DNA of 9,641 nucleotides from contig CATXSD010000098.1 of the NCBI GenBank assembly GCA_958402075.1, forward strand, positions 1 to 9,641. The letters are read 5' to 3'. The number at the start of each line of letters is the position of its first letter. Position 1 is the first letter of the stretch. This document shows, in pieces, positions 1 to 7,006 of the stretch. A model generated the notes under the pieces. It worked only from the letters and a program-made list of their open reading frames with translations, was not told the origin of the DNA and searched no databases. Position numbers and translations under genes: made by a program. This DNA comes from Mediterranea massiliensis (lineage in GTDB: Bacteria; Bacteroidota; Bacteroidia; Bacteroidales; Bacteroidaceae).

Positions 1-2
1 GC

Positions 3-62
3 CGCTTCTATGGCTTCGGCACGTTGCCCGAGTTACCCTATATCAAGAATATGTTAGAATAA
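3..62 (+). CDS. 3' end of an upstream gene, possibly an Amidohydrolase_2 family lactonase (partial)
   Basis: Only the last 19 codons are visible, in the frame that ends at the TAA at 60-62; the start lies outside the window. The residues begin RFYGFGTLPELPY and end NMLE. The RFYG sequence near a C-terminus resembles the 'NA-x-RFYG' ending common in Amidohydrolase_2 proteins such as sugar lactonases. A lactonase would suit the sugar dehydrogenase that starts about 20 bp downstream. This family guess rests on a few residues and is weak. That a gene of this frame ends here is more secure, because the next gene follows at operon-like spacing with no terminator between them. Confidence 0.4.
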   Translation, partial: RFYGFGTLPELPYIKNMLE

Positions 63-82
63 AAAATAGAATGGAGAAAAAG

Positions 83-1099
83 ATGAAAGCAGTTCAGATA
101 GCAGCCCCTTCGGACATGAAGGTGGTAGAGGTGGAACAGCCGGTGTTGCATGCCGGTGAAGTGCTGGTAAAGATAGCATATGTAGGTTTTTGTGGTTCGG
201 ACTTGAACACGTATCTCGGACGTAATCCGATGGTGAAGTTGCCCGTCATTCCCGGCCATGAAGTCGGGGCGGTGATTGAGGACATCGGTCCTGAGGTGCC
301 CGCTGGTTTGGTCAAGGGAATGAGTGTGACGCTGAATCCTTATACCAACTGTGGCAAGTGTGCCTCATGCCGCAACGGTCGCGTCAACGCCTGCGAGCAC
401 AACGAAACGCTGGGAGTCCAGCGCAACGGCGTGATGTGTGAGTATGCCGTCTTGCCGTGGACCAAGATTATCCCGTCCGAGGGCCTTTCCCCGCGCGACT
501 GTGCCCTGATAGAGCCGATGAGCGTAGGTTTCCATGCCGTGTCGAGGGCACAGGTGGTGGACAACGAGTGGGTGGTCGTCATCGGTTGCGGCATGGTAGG
601 CATGGGTGCCGTTATCCGTGCTTCCTTGCGCGGGGCAACGGTTATAGCCGTAGACTTGGATGATGAGAAGCTGGCTTTGGCCAAGACCTTCGGTGCTTCG
701 TATGTCATCAATTCGTGTACGGAGAAGGTTGCCGAGCGCATCTGCCAGCTTACCGGCGGACTGGGAGCCGACGTCGTGATTGAGGCTGTGGGCAGTCCCG
801 CTACCTATGTGATGGCTGTCGACGTGGTCGGTTTCACGGGTCGTGTCATTTGCATTGGCTACGCCAAGAGCGAAGTGGCCTTCCAGACGAAACTCTTCGT
901 GCAGAAGGAACTGGATATCCGTGGTTCGCGCAACGCACTGCCTGCCGACTTCCGGGCCGTTATCCATTATATGAAGGAGGATCGCTGCCCGATAGAGAAA
1001 TTCGTATCGGCCGTCGTGCCACCCGAAGAAGCTTCCGAGGCGATGGAGCGTTGGGCTGCCGAACCGGGTAAGGTTTTCCGCATTCTGGTGAAATTTTAA
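83..1099 (+). CDS. Zinc-dependent medium-chain dehydrogenase, RspB/LgoD-like (sugar-acid or polyol oxidoreductase)
   Basis: Cytoplasmic NAD(P)-dependent zinc alcohol dehydrogenase of the MDR superfamily, 338 aa, full length. From the start at 83, the catalytic zinc ligands are C37 (GFCGSD) and H59-E60 (PGHE). The structural zinc site is C90, C93, C96 and C104 (CGKCASC...C). The Rossmann motif is GCGMVG (G168, G170, G173), and an acidic residue ending the next strand (AVD) points to NAD rather than NADP. The C-terminal half (KELDIRGSRNA, then VI and a closing K-rich strand) resembles RspB and L-galactonate-5-dehydrogenase LgoD as I recall them. I chose the ATG at 83 because GGAG at 73-76 sits six bases upstream and the family normally begins MKA; the ATG at 71 adds MEKK. 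Beside a fucosidase and a GH97, a substrate derived from L-fucose or galactose is plausible but inferred. Confidence 0.85.
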   Translation: MKAVQIAAPSDMKVVEVEQPVLHAGEVLVKIAYVGFCGSDLNTYLGRNPMVKLPVIPGHEVGAVIEDIGPEVPAGLVKGMSVTLNPYTNCGKCASCRNGRVNACEHNETLGVQRNGVMCEYAVLPWTKIIPSEGLSPRDCALIEPMSVGFHAVSRAQVVDNEWVVVIGCGMVGMGAVIRASLRGATVIAVDLDDEKLALAKTFGASYVINSCTEKVAERICQLTGGLGADVVIEAVGSPATYVMAVDVVGFTGRVICIGYAKSEVAFQTKLFVQKELDIRGSRNALPADFRAVIHYMKEDRCPIEKFVSAVVPPEEASEAMERWAAEPGKVFRILVKF

Positions 1100-1120
1100 A
1101 AGGGAAACATATAGCAGCGT

Positions 1121-3028
1121 ATGAATTTCAAGGTATTGAACAACTGTTTTATGATATGCCTGCTGGCTGTCTGCTGGGCGGCATGTACAGATGATGTTTC
1201 TTGCCATTCTCCCAATGGTAAGATCGGTTTGGAATATGCAGAATCTCCGTCAGGCCAGCCCTCTTTTACGGTTACCTGTCTGGATACCGCCGGACGTGAA
1301 CATCGGGTCATCGACATTTCACGGGTAGGAGTGGACTGCAATGCCCTGAAAGGGAACGGCCTGCGGCTGAAATCCGTAGCCGGACCACAGCGGATTTCCG
1401 AATCCTATACGATGCTGACGGGCAAAAAACGGAATTGCAGCAACGAGGCTTCCGAGTATCTTTATACCTTTACCGACCCGTTGGGCCGTGAGCTTGGAGT
1501 CAGGTTCCGTTTGTACAACGACGGAGTAGCTTTCCGCTATGAGCTGGCAGGCTTGGAACACGATTCTATCCAAAACGAGCGGACAACGTATCGTATCCCC
1601 GAAGGGACCAGGCGCTGGATGCAGAAGTATGACATATCTTACGAGGATTTCTATCCGATGTCGACTACCGGCCAACAGGAAAATCGTCATTGGGCCTATC
1701 CGGCACTTGTGCAGGCCGATGAAGAAGTCTGGACCTTGATCACCGAAGCGGGAATCGAGCGGTATCATAGTGCTTCTTCCCTGGCAAACGGCGAAGTGCC
1801 GACAGACTATCAGGTCGTTCCGGCTGAAAACCATCGGCCTGTCTCCGGTGACTGGCATTCGCCGTGGCGGGTATTGATTGTCGGGAGCCTGGCAGATATT
1901 GTCGAGTCGACGCTGGTGACAGATGTCAGCGAGCCTTGCCGCCTCACGGATACCGATTGGATTCGGCCGGGAAGTGTGTCGTGGATTTACTGGGCCTACA
2001 ACCATGGGTCGAAAGATTATCAGATTGTCAAGAAGTATATCGATATGGCAGCCGAGCTTCATTTGCCTTATGTCCTGATTGACTGGGAATGGGATGTCAT
2101 GGAGAACGGCGGAACGATAGACGATGCTTTGCGTTATGCCGATAGCAAAGGAGTCCGCGTGCTGTTGTGGTACAACTCTTCCACGGCTTGGGCCTCGCCC
2201 GAGGCTGGGCCGTTGTTCCGTCTGAACAAGCCGGAAGACCGCGACAGGGAATATGCCATGTTGAACAGGAAAGGGGTGGCCGGTGTCAAGATAGACTTCT
2301 TTGACGGAGATACGCAGGAGACGATGAACTATTGCATCGATTTGCTGGAAGATGCGGCCAAGTATCATTTGCTGGTCAACTTCCACGGAGCCACCATCCC
2401 CCGTGGCTGGCAGCGCACGTATCCCAACTTCATGTCGGCCGAAGGGGTGTATGGAGCCGAGTGGTATAACAACAAGCCGGTGCTGACCGACAAAGCCGCC
2501 GTCCACAACGCCACGTTGCCTTTTACCCGCAATGTAGTGGGGCCGATGGACTATACTCCGTGTACCTTCACCGACTCCCAGCATCCGCATGTCACGACCC
2601 ATGCCCATGAGCTGGCCTTGTCGGTGGTGTTCGAGTCGGCATTGCAACATTGGGCCGACCGTCCGGAAAGTTATTTGTCCCAGCCCGAAGCCGTTCGTCA
2701 GTTTATGGGTGAACTGCCGACTGCCTGGGACGATACCCGTCTGCTTTCCGGCTATCCGGGTGAATCGGTGGTCATGGCGCGTCGGAAGGGCGATGTGTGG
2801 TATGTCGGAGGGTTGAATGGAACCGACCATTCCAATGCCTTGGTGATGGATTGGTCTTTCCTGCCGGAAGGTACCTATCAGGTAACAACGTTTGCCGATG
2901 GTGGTTCTGCTGATTCGTCTTGGGCGATAGATACATCCTGTCATGCCGTCAGGGAGCTCCCTGATGTGATTGAATGCAGCCCCCGGGGAGGTGTTGTAAT
3001 GGTAATCAAGGCTGGTGTACTGAAGTGA
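1121..3028 (+). CDS. GH97 glycoside hydrolase, retaining type (alpha-galactosidase-like), exported
   Basis: 635 aa and full length for GH97. The layout is a signal peptide, an N-terminal beta-sandwich (about 25-265), a catalytic (beta/alpha)8 barrel (about 270-540) and a C-terminal beta-sandwich. Sequence hallmarks are SWIYWAYNHGSKD, DWEWD and GVKIDFFDGD. D392 in KIDFF occupies the place of the nucleophile of retaining GH97 enzymes. E447 (YGAEW), 55 residues later, matches the nucleophile-to-acid/base spacing I recall for Bacteroides BtGH97b (D415/E470). E441 (SAEG) fits a calcium ligand. Inverting SusB-type alpha-glucosidases lack this Asp, so alpha-galactosidase, or the related beta-L-arabinopyranosidase, is the better call. 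The signal region ends WAAC at C22 followed by TDD: probably a lipoprotein, perhaps surface-exposed, although W at -3 is unusual. The ATG at 1121 keeps a Lys in the n-region; 1151 is an alternative. It starts 21 bp after the dehydrogenase and is probably cotranscribed. Confidence 0.88.
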   Translation: MNFKVLNNCFMICLLAVCWAACTDDVSCHSPNGKIGLEYAESPSGQPSFTVTCLDTAGREHRVIDISRVGVDCNALKGNGLRLKSVAGPQRISESYTMLTGKKRNCSNEASEYLYTFTDPLGRELGVRFRLYNDGVAFRYELAGLEHDSIQNERTTYRIPEGTRRWMQKYDISYEDFYPMSTTGQQENRHWAYPALVQADEEVWTLITEAGIERYHSASSLANGEVPTDYQVVPAENHRPVSGDWHSPWRVLIVGSLADIVESTLVTDVSEPCRLTDTDWIRPGSVSWIYWAYNHGSKDYQIVKKYIDMAAELHLPYVLIDWEWDVMENGGTIDDALRYADSKGVRVLLWYNSSTAWASPEAGPLFRLNKPEDRDREYAMLNRKGVAGVKIDFFDGDTQETMNYCIDLLEDAAKYHLLVNFHGATIPRGWQRTYPNFMSAEGVYGAEWYNNKPVLTDKAAVHNATLPFTRNVVGPMDYTPCTFTDSQHPHVTTHAHELALSVVFESALQHWADRPESYLSQPEAVRQFMGELPTAWDDTRLLSGYPGESVVMARRKGDVWYVGGLNGTDHSNALVMDWSFLPEGTYQVTTFADGGSADSSWAIDTSCHAVRELPDVIECSPRGGVVMVIKAGVLK

Positions 3029-3060
3029 AATTTTGAAGTTTAATTGTAGATTCGCTTAAT

Positions 3061-4167
3061 ATGTTACGATTCATTGTTACTTTTTTTGTTTGTGCCGCCT
3101 GCTTCTGTTCGGAAGGGGTATGTGCCCCGTTGCTGCCTGAAAGGGTAGCTGAAGGTAAATCCGGTGAAAAGCGGCAGGAAGAATTGGGAGCCTATTTGAT
3201 GGTGTTTCATAAAGATGAGACGCATGGGCTCTATATGGCGTTAAGTTATGATGGATATACGTTTACGGCGTTGAATGATGCGGCACCTGTTATGGCTGGT
3301 GATACCATAGCATGTCAGAAGGGTATTCGTGATCCTCATATTTATCGGGGGCCAGATGGCTCTTTCTATCTGTCCATGACCGATTTGCATATTTTTGCCA
3401 AACAGGCCGGTTATCGTGATACGGAATGGGAACGGGATGGAGAACAATACGGCTGGGGTAACAATCGGGGGCTGGTGCTGATGAAGTCGAAAGACTTGAT
3501 TCATTGGAAGCGTTCGAATGTACGTTTTGATACTCTTTCGGAGGAGATGGGTGAAATAGGTTGTGTGTGGGCACCTGAAGTGGTTTATAATGAAGAAAAG
3601 AAAAAACTGATGATCTATTTTACCATGCGTTTCGGAAATGGAGCCAACAAACTTTATTATGTATATGTAAATGATGATTTCGATACGATTGAATCGATGC
3701 CCCGGCTTTTATATGAATATCCCAAAGACGGTATTTCGGCCATTGATGGAGACATTGTCCGTGTGGATGGTAAGTATCATTTGTTCTACGTGGCACACGA
3801 CGGGACGGCCGGCATCAAGCAGGCTGTTTCCGATAGGGCCGACGGTGGTTATGAATACGAGCCGGCGTGGTGTGATTATGAGCCCAAGGCGTGCGAAGCT
3901 CCTAATGTGTGGAAGCGTATCGGTGAAAACAAATGGGTGTTGATGTATGATGTGTACAGCATTTCTCCTCATAATTTTGCATTTGTGGAAACCTCTGATT
4001 TTGTGAATTTCAAAAACCTGGGAAGATTGAATGACGGCGTGATGAAGGCTACTAATTTTTCTTCTCCGAAACATGGAGCGGTCATTGCTCTGACATTGAA
4101 GGAAGCTGCAGCGTTGGAGAGCTATTGGAAACAGGAGAAAAATGAAAACAGTAAAAATCTTAGGTAG
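3061..4167 (+). CDS. GH43-like five-bladed beta-propeller glycosidase, exported
   Basis: 368 aa with a hydrophobic N-terminal export signal (about residues 2-16), then a GH43-type propeller. The family's three acids can be placed: the base D91 in RDPHI, the pKa-modulating Asp D229 in SAIDGDI (D231 is the alternative), and the acid E279 in CEAPNVWK. Other supporting blocks are AYLMVFH, LYMALSYDGYTF and VWAPEVVY. Family GH43 enzymes cleave alpha-L-arabinofuranosyl, beta-D-xylosyl or galactofuranosyl bonds. The sequence resembles Bacteroides proteins annotated as GH43 whose substrates vary, so no substrate is assigned. Whether it is a lipoprotein is unclear: Cys-rich CAACFC near residues 11-16 is not a good lipobox. 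It lies 32 bp after the GH97 gene. Base composition is lower in GC than its neighbours (hand count 19/60 at 3601-3660), which hints at a separate origin. Confidence 0.8.
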   Translation: MLRFIVTFFVCAACFCSEGVCAPLLPERVAEGKSGEKRQEELGAYLMVFHKDETHGLYMALSYDGYTFTALNDAAPVMAGDTIACQKGIRDPHIYRGPDGSFYLSMTDLHIFAKQAGYRDTEWERDGEQYGWGNNRGLVLMKSKDLIHWKRSNVRFDTLSEEMGEIGCVWAPEVVYNEEKKKLMIYFTMRFGNGANKLYYVYVNDDFDTIESMPRLLYEYPKDGISAIDGDIVRVDGKYHLFYVAHDGTAGIKQAVSDRADGGYEYEPAWCDYEPKACEAPNVWKRIGENKWVLMYDVYSISPHNFAFVETSDFVNFKNLGRLNDGVMKATNFSSPKHGAVIALTLKEAAALESYWKQEKNENSKNLR

Positions 4168-4203
4168 TATTTTAGATAAACATGTTTTAGTTATTCGGAT
4201 ACG

Positions 4204-5970
4204 ATGAAAAAAATATTTTTGTTTAGCAGTATTGTGCTGGGAGCGTGTATCTGCTCCTGCACTCAGAAACCGCAGGGCATCTCCGGGGTCGATTATGAAC
4301 TGGAACCGATGCCGTCGGTTCATACCCCTTTGCCCGAGAATTCGGTGCCGATGGGTGATGTGGATACTTTTGCAGAAGTGAAGTTGGATTTGCCCGTTGC
4401 CGCGGGGCCATACGAACCGACTTGGAATTCGATAGAAGCCAACTATCCGGGGACTCCGGAGTGGCTGCGCGACGCAAAGTTCGGTATATGGGTACATTTC
4501 GGACCGCAATCGGCCGGAGAGAGTGGCGACTGGTATGCCCGGAAACTGTATGTGGAGGGTACCCTCGCTTATGAGAACCACTTGAAGAAATACGGGCACC
4601 CCTCGGAAGTGGGTTATAAGGAAGTGTTGCGCGACTGGAACCCCACCAAGTTCAGTCCCAAGGCTTTGGTCGATATCTACAAGGATGCCGGAGCCCGGTT
4701 CTTGATTATACAGGGGGTACATCACGACCAGTTCGACATGTGGAACTCCAAGTATCAGCCTTGGAATTCGACCCGCTTGGGACCTAAACGCGATTTCATG
4801 GGCGAATGGGAGAAGGCATCCCGGGAAGCCGGCATCCGATTCGGCATCACCTTCCATCATGAATATTCCTGGTGGTGGTGGCAGACAGCTTTTCAGAGCG
4901 ATACGAAGGGGGATAAGGCCGGCGTACCCTACGATGGCAACCTGACGTTGGAGGACGGAAAGGGCCAATGGTGGGAAGGACTGGATCCGCGTTATCTGTA
5001 TGGCATCAATCTGAGGGAGTATGAGTCGGTGGCCGAGGCTGCCAATTCCCTTTGGTCTCCTCCCAAACCGGGTATCTTCAGCGGCCATCTGGAGTTTGCC
5101 AAATGGTACGCCAAGTGGTGGGCCTTGCGCATGATGGATGCGGTAGACAAGTATCGGCCGGACTTCATTTACACGGACGGTACCGACCAGCAACCGTTCA
5201 GCGGTTCGGGGACGGGTACCGGATACAAGTGTGATGCCATGCAGCGTGTAATCGCCGATTTCTACAACCGTACGCTGGCCGACAGAGGAAAAGTGGATGT
5301 GTTCAGCATCGTCAAGTTCCGGAAGACAACCAACGGTACGGTCAATACGTGCGAGACGGGTATTCCCGAAGGAATCAAGAACGACCAGGCCTGGATTGCC
5401 GAAACGCCTGTCGGCGACTGGTTCTACGGGCCGGACTTTGTGTACAGTTCGGATGCCGTCATCCGTTACCTCCTTGAGATTGTGGCCCGTGACGGTTCGT
5501 TCGGTTTGAGTATTCCTCTGCGTCCCGACGGTTCGCTGGACGAGGCCTGTGGAAAGATGCTGAAGGAAATCGGCGAGTGGATGCGTGTCAATGGCGAAGG
5601 CATTTACGGAAGTTCGGCCTGGAAAGTGCTGGGTGAGGGCGCAGGCGGCAAGCTGAATACGCTGCCTGGAGGACGCATCGGGCAATGGCAGGCCGACCAT
5701 GTATTCTATAATACCGATTTCCGCTTTACGACAGGCAAGAACGGGACGCTCTATGCCTGGTGCATGAAGGTGCCCGAGGCGGGCGACCGATTGACGATTG
5801 CATCGTTGGGGACAGCCAAAGGATTGCTGGACAAAAACATTCGGTCGGTAGAACTGATGGGAACCGACCAGAAGGTTGACTGGAAGCAGGATGCCGAAGG
5901 ATTGCATATCATTTATCCCGAAGCTGCCGGCCTGAAGACGGCGGTAGGCTTCCGAATCGTTTGTGATTGA
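4204..5970 (+). CDS. GH29 alpha-L-fucosidase, exported lipoprotein
   Basis: 588 aa enzyme removing terminal alpha-L-fucose from glycans outside the cytoplasm by a retaining mechanism. GH29 hallmarks are KFGIWVHFG (K92-G100, with H98), the substrate-binding HHDQFDMW (H173-W180), FHHE (H218-H219-E220), and PDFIYTDG with D325 as the predicted nucleophile, equivalent to the Asp in the usual PD-x-x-W-x-DG motif. The acid/base residue cannot be placed by eye. The signal peptide MKKIFLFSSIVLGAC has a good LGAC lipobox at C15; C19 (ICSC) is a second candidate. About 75 residues of linker precede the catalytic barrel. A tract of four consecutive Trp (223-226) follows FHHEYS and probably lines the pocket. 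It lies 36 bp after the GH43 gene and is the last gene of the operon. Together with the GH97 it implies a fucosylated, galactose-containing target glycan. Confidence 0.9.
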   Translation: MKKIFLFSSIVLGACICSCTQKPQGISGVDYELEPMPSVHTPLPENSVPMGDVDTFAEVKLDLPVAAGPYEPTWNSIEANYPGTPEWLRDAKFGIWVHFGPQSAGESGDWYARKLYVEGTLAYENHLKKYGHPSEVGYKEVLRDWNPTKFSPKALVDIYKDAGARFLIIQGVHHDQFDMWNSKYQPWNSTRLGPKRDFMGEWEKASREAGIRFGITFHHEYSWWWWQTAFQSDTKGDKAGVPYDGNLTLEDGKGQWWEGLDPRYLYGINLREYESVAEAANSLWSPPKPGIFSGHLEFAKWYAKWWALRMMDAVDKYRPDFIYTDGTDQQPFSGSGTGTGYKCDAMQRVIADFYNRTLADRGKVDVFSIVKFRKTTNGTVNTCETGIPEGIKNDQAWIAETPVGDWFYGPDFVYSSDAVIRYLLEIVARDGSFGLSIPLRPDGSLDEACGKMLKEIGEWMRVNGEGIYGSSAWKVLGEGAGGKLNTLPGGRIGQWQADHVFYNTDFRFTTGKNGTLYAWCMKVPEAGDRLTIASLGTAKGLLDKNIRSVELMGTDQKVDWKQDAEGLHIIYPEAAGLKTAVGFRIVCD

Positions 5971-6005
5971 TTGGCACTTTGGGAAAGAAGGTGTCTGATG
6001 GACTT

Positions 6006-6071
6006 TTCGGGCACGGATTGCGTGAATGGAACGGTGAACATCTGTGAAATTCATGGCAATTCGTGCCCGAA
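6006..6071 (+). terminator. Long imperfect hairpin after the glycosidase operon (possible terminator)
   Basis: The arms at 6006-6019 and 6058-6071 pair at 13 of 14 positions (TTCGGGCACG against CGTGCCCGAA at the ends). The stem continues inward by G6020-C6057 and a 7-bp stretch, 6021-6027 with 6049-6055, containing one G-U pair. It lies 35 bp after the GH29 stop and 95 bp before arsR. There is no proper U-tract downstream (only CGTTTAAT), so termination is plausible from position but not canonical. The rest of the 195-bp gap holds the arsR promoter region and no gene. Confidence 0.45.
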
Positions 6072-6125
6072 TCGTTTAATAGATATGAAAAATGTCTGGT
6101 GTGATAACGGGTTATTCATATAATG

Positions 6126-6141
6126 TTTGTAGTTTTGCGAA
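6126..6141 (+). promoter_or_regulatory. Predicted ArsR operator 1 overlapping the arsR -7 promoter box
   Basis: TTTGT-AGTTTT-GCGAA is an imperfect inverted repeat. It shares the block ATGTT(C/T)GTA with two better copies at 6514-6529 and 8056-8071. The octamer TAGTTTTG at 6130-6137 fits the Bacteroides -7 consensus TAnnTTTG exactly. Its left end is 40 bp before the arsR ATG, so a bound repressor would cover the promoter. No clear -33 TTTG was seen at standard spacing. Operator function is inferred from recurrence and position. Confidence 0.6.
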
Positions 6142-6150
6142 CAACAAATA

Positions 6151-6156
6151 AGGAGG
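6151..6156 (+). promoter_or_regulatory. Strong Shine-Dalgarno site of arsR
   Basis: AGGAGG lies nine bases before the ATG at 6166 and fixes that start. Such a full consensus site is uncommon next to the weak sites of the neighbouring genes and suggests the repressor is translated efficiently from its own transcript. Confidence 0.7.
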
Positions 6157-6165
6157 ACAGAAATC

Positions 6166-6492
6166 ATGGTTAGCAAGAAATATTCAGAAGAACAGGAAAA
6201 GATGGCCCGCTTTGCCAAGGCCATGGGACATCCGGCCCGTATGGCCATCCTTCAGTTTCTGCTTGCCCAGGAATCTTGCTATTTTGGAGATATCCACGAG
6301 GAGCTGCCCATAGCCAAGGCTACAGTTTCCCAGCATCTGAAGGAATTGAAGGATGCCGGGCTGATTCAAGGGGAGATTGAAGCCCCGAAAGTGAGATATT
6401 GCATCAATAAGGAGAACTGGGAACTGGCCCGGGGAATGTTTGCCGACTTCTTCGGTCAGGCCGTGTGCAAGGAAGGGAGCTGCTGCGGGTAA
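6166..6492 (+). CDS. arsR: ArsR/SmtB-family metalloregulatory repressor
   Basis: 108-aa winged-helix dimeric repressor of usual family length. MGHPARMAILQFLL (residues 20-33) is the typical N-terminal helix. The helix-turn-helix spans about 40-64, with the recognition helix near KATVSQHLKELKDAG, followed by the wing (IQGEIEAPKVRYCI). Family members leave DNA when As(III), Sb(III) or another thiophilic metal binds Cys thiolates. The candidates here are C38 (ESCYFGDI), C79, and a C-terminal cluster C101, C106, C107 (CKEGSCC). The classical CVC motif of E. coli ArsR in the alpha3 helix is absent, so the sensing site is of another type. The strong SD confirms the start. It is first in the locus, is followed by its own terminator, and probably represses itself and the two downstream units through the shared inverted repeat. 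The inducer is inferred from neighbours, not proven. Confidence 0.92.
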   Translation: MVSKKYSEEQEKMARFAKAMGHPARMAILQFLLAQESCYFGDIHEELPIAKATVSQHLKELKDAGLIQGEIEAPKVRYCINKENWELARGMFADFFGQAVCKEGSCCG

Positions 6493-6503
6493 GCTCTTTT
6501 TTT
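6477..6503 (+). terminator. Intrinsic terminator overlapping the arsR stop codon
   Basis: The stem GAGCT (6477-6481) with AGCTC (6492-6496), extendable by G-U pairs, has a 10-nt loop and is followed by seven T (6497-6503). The TAA stop at 6490-6492 lies within the hairpin. It should end most arsR transcription before the next promoter. The stem is short, so leakiness is possible. Confidence 0.6.
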
Positions 6504-6513
6504 GCCTTTAATG

Positions 6514-6529
6514 TTCGTAGTTTGACGAA
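6514..6529 (+). promoter_or_regulatory. Predicted ArsR operator 2 upstream of the arsF-arsG-arsE operon
   Basis: TTCGT-AGTTTG-ACGAA is a perfect 5-bp inverted repeat with a 6-nt spacer, starting 30 bp before the arsF ATG. It shares ATGTTCGTA and CGAA with the copy before the permease and most of the same block with the copy before arsR. TAGTTTG at 6518-6524 resembles a -7 element (one base shorter than TAnnTTTG). It implies a separate ArsR-controlled promoter after the arsR terminator. Confidence 0.6.
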
Positions 6530-6543
6530 ATACTAATAAGATA

Positions 6544-6996
6544 ATGAAAACAATGAAGAAATTTGGAATTTTGTGTATGTTGGGTTTGGCGTTGGTCGCT
6601 TGTGGAGGAAACGCCAGGCATTCAGTTTCTGCGGATGATACCCGGAAGGAAGTGGCTGTGCAGGATAGAGTGGAGGTACTCTATTTCCATGGCAAGCAGC
6701 GCTGTGCCACATGTATGGCCATCGAACAGGGAACTCGGGAAGTGATGGAAAACGAATTGGCTGATGCCGTCGGGAAGGGTGAAGTGAAGTTTCGGGTGGT
6801 AGACATCAGCCTTGAAGAGAATGAGGCCATAGCGGAGAAATATGAAGTGACGTGGTCGTCCTTGTTTGTGGTGAAGCACAAAGGGGGGAAGGATACGGCA
6901 GAAAACTTGACGGAGTTTGCTTTTGCCAACGCCCGCAAGTCGCCGGATGCGTTCAAGGCCGGAGTGGTGAAGGCAATCCGTGAAATGTTGAAATAA
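6544..6996 (+). CDS. arsF: ArsF-family thioredoxin-fold lipoprotein (periplasmic thiol reductase)
   Basis: 150-aa exported lipoprotein. The signal region ends LVAC (lipobox, C20) followed by GGN, with no acidic surface-export tail, so it probably stays periplasmic on the inner membrane or on the inner leaflet of the outer membrane. The mature part has a thioredoxin-like order: strand VEVLYF, active site CATC (C54/C57) on helix 1, strand FRVVDIS, then VTWSSLFVV where thioredoxins carry cis-Pro. That proline is replaced by Ser here. The family includes the subunit I recall as ArsF of Shewanella ArsEFG, described for nitroaromatic arsenical reduction with ArsE, with ArsG as the efflux protein. 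Ten bp separate it from arsG, and operator 2 precedes it. The start at 6553 is an alternative. The arsenic role is inferred from family and neighbours; a general periplasmic thiol reductase is the main alternative. Confidence 0.75.
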   Translation: MKTMKKFGILCMLGLALVACGGNARHSVSADDTRKEVAVQDRVEVLYFHGKQRCATCMAIEQGTREVMENELADAVGKGEVKFRVVDISLEENEAIAEKYEVTWSSLFVVKHKGGKDTAENLTEFAFANARKSPDAFKAGVVKAIREMLK

Positions 6997-7006
6997 AAAC
7001 AATATC

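Noticed and set aside
365..1207. A 280-aa minus-strand frame
   Set aside because: It is antisense to the zinc dehydrogenase, has no family resemblance and no plausible upstream signals.
1319..2944. A 541-aa minus-strand frame
   Set aside because: It is antisense to the GH97 gene whose catalytic motifs are intact; its composition is low-complexity shadow sequence.
3032..3054. A promoter for the GH43 gene (TTTG at 3032 and TAGATTCG at 3047)
   Set aside because: The spacing of 11 bp is far below the 19-21 bp expected for Bacteroides promoters, and the -7 would lie only 6 bp from the ATG.
3709..6054. A 781-aa open frame on the minus strand
   Set aside because: It lies opposite the GH29 gene and the end of the GH43 gene, both with clear family motifs and signal peptides. 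The translation shows no recognisable domain and is a shadow of codon bias.
6501..6504. TTTG as the -33 box of the arsF promoter
   Set aside because: It is only 13 bp from the proposed -7 element and belongs to the end of the arsR terminator T-run.
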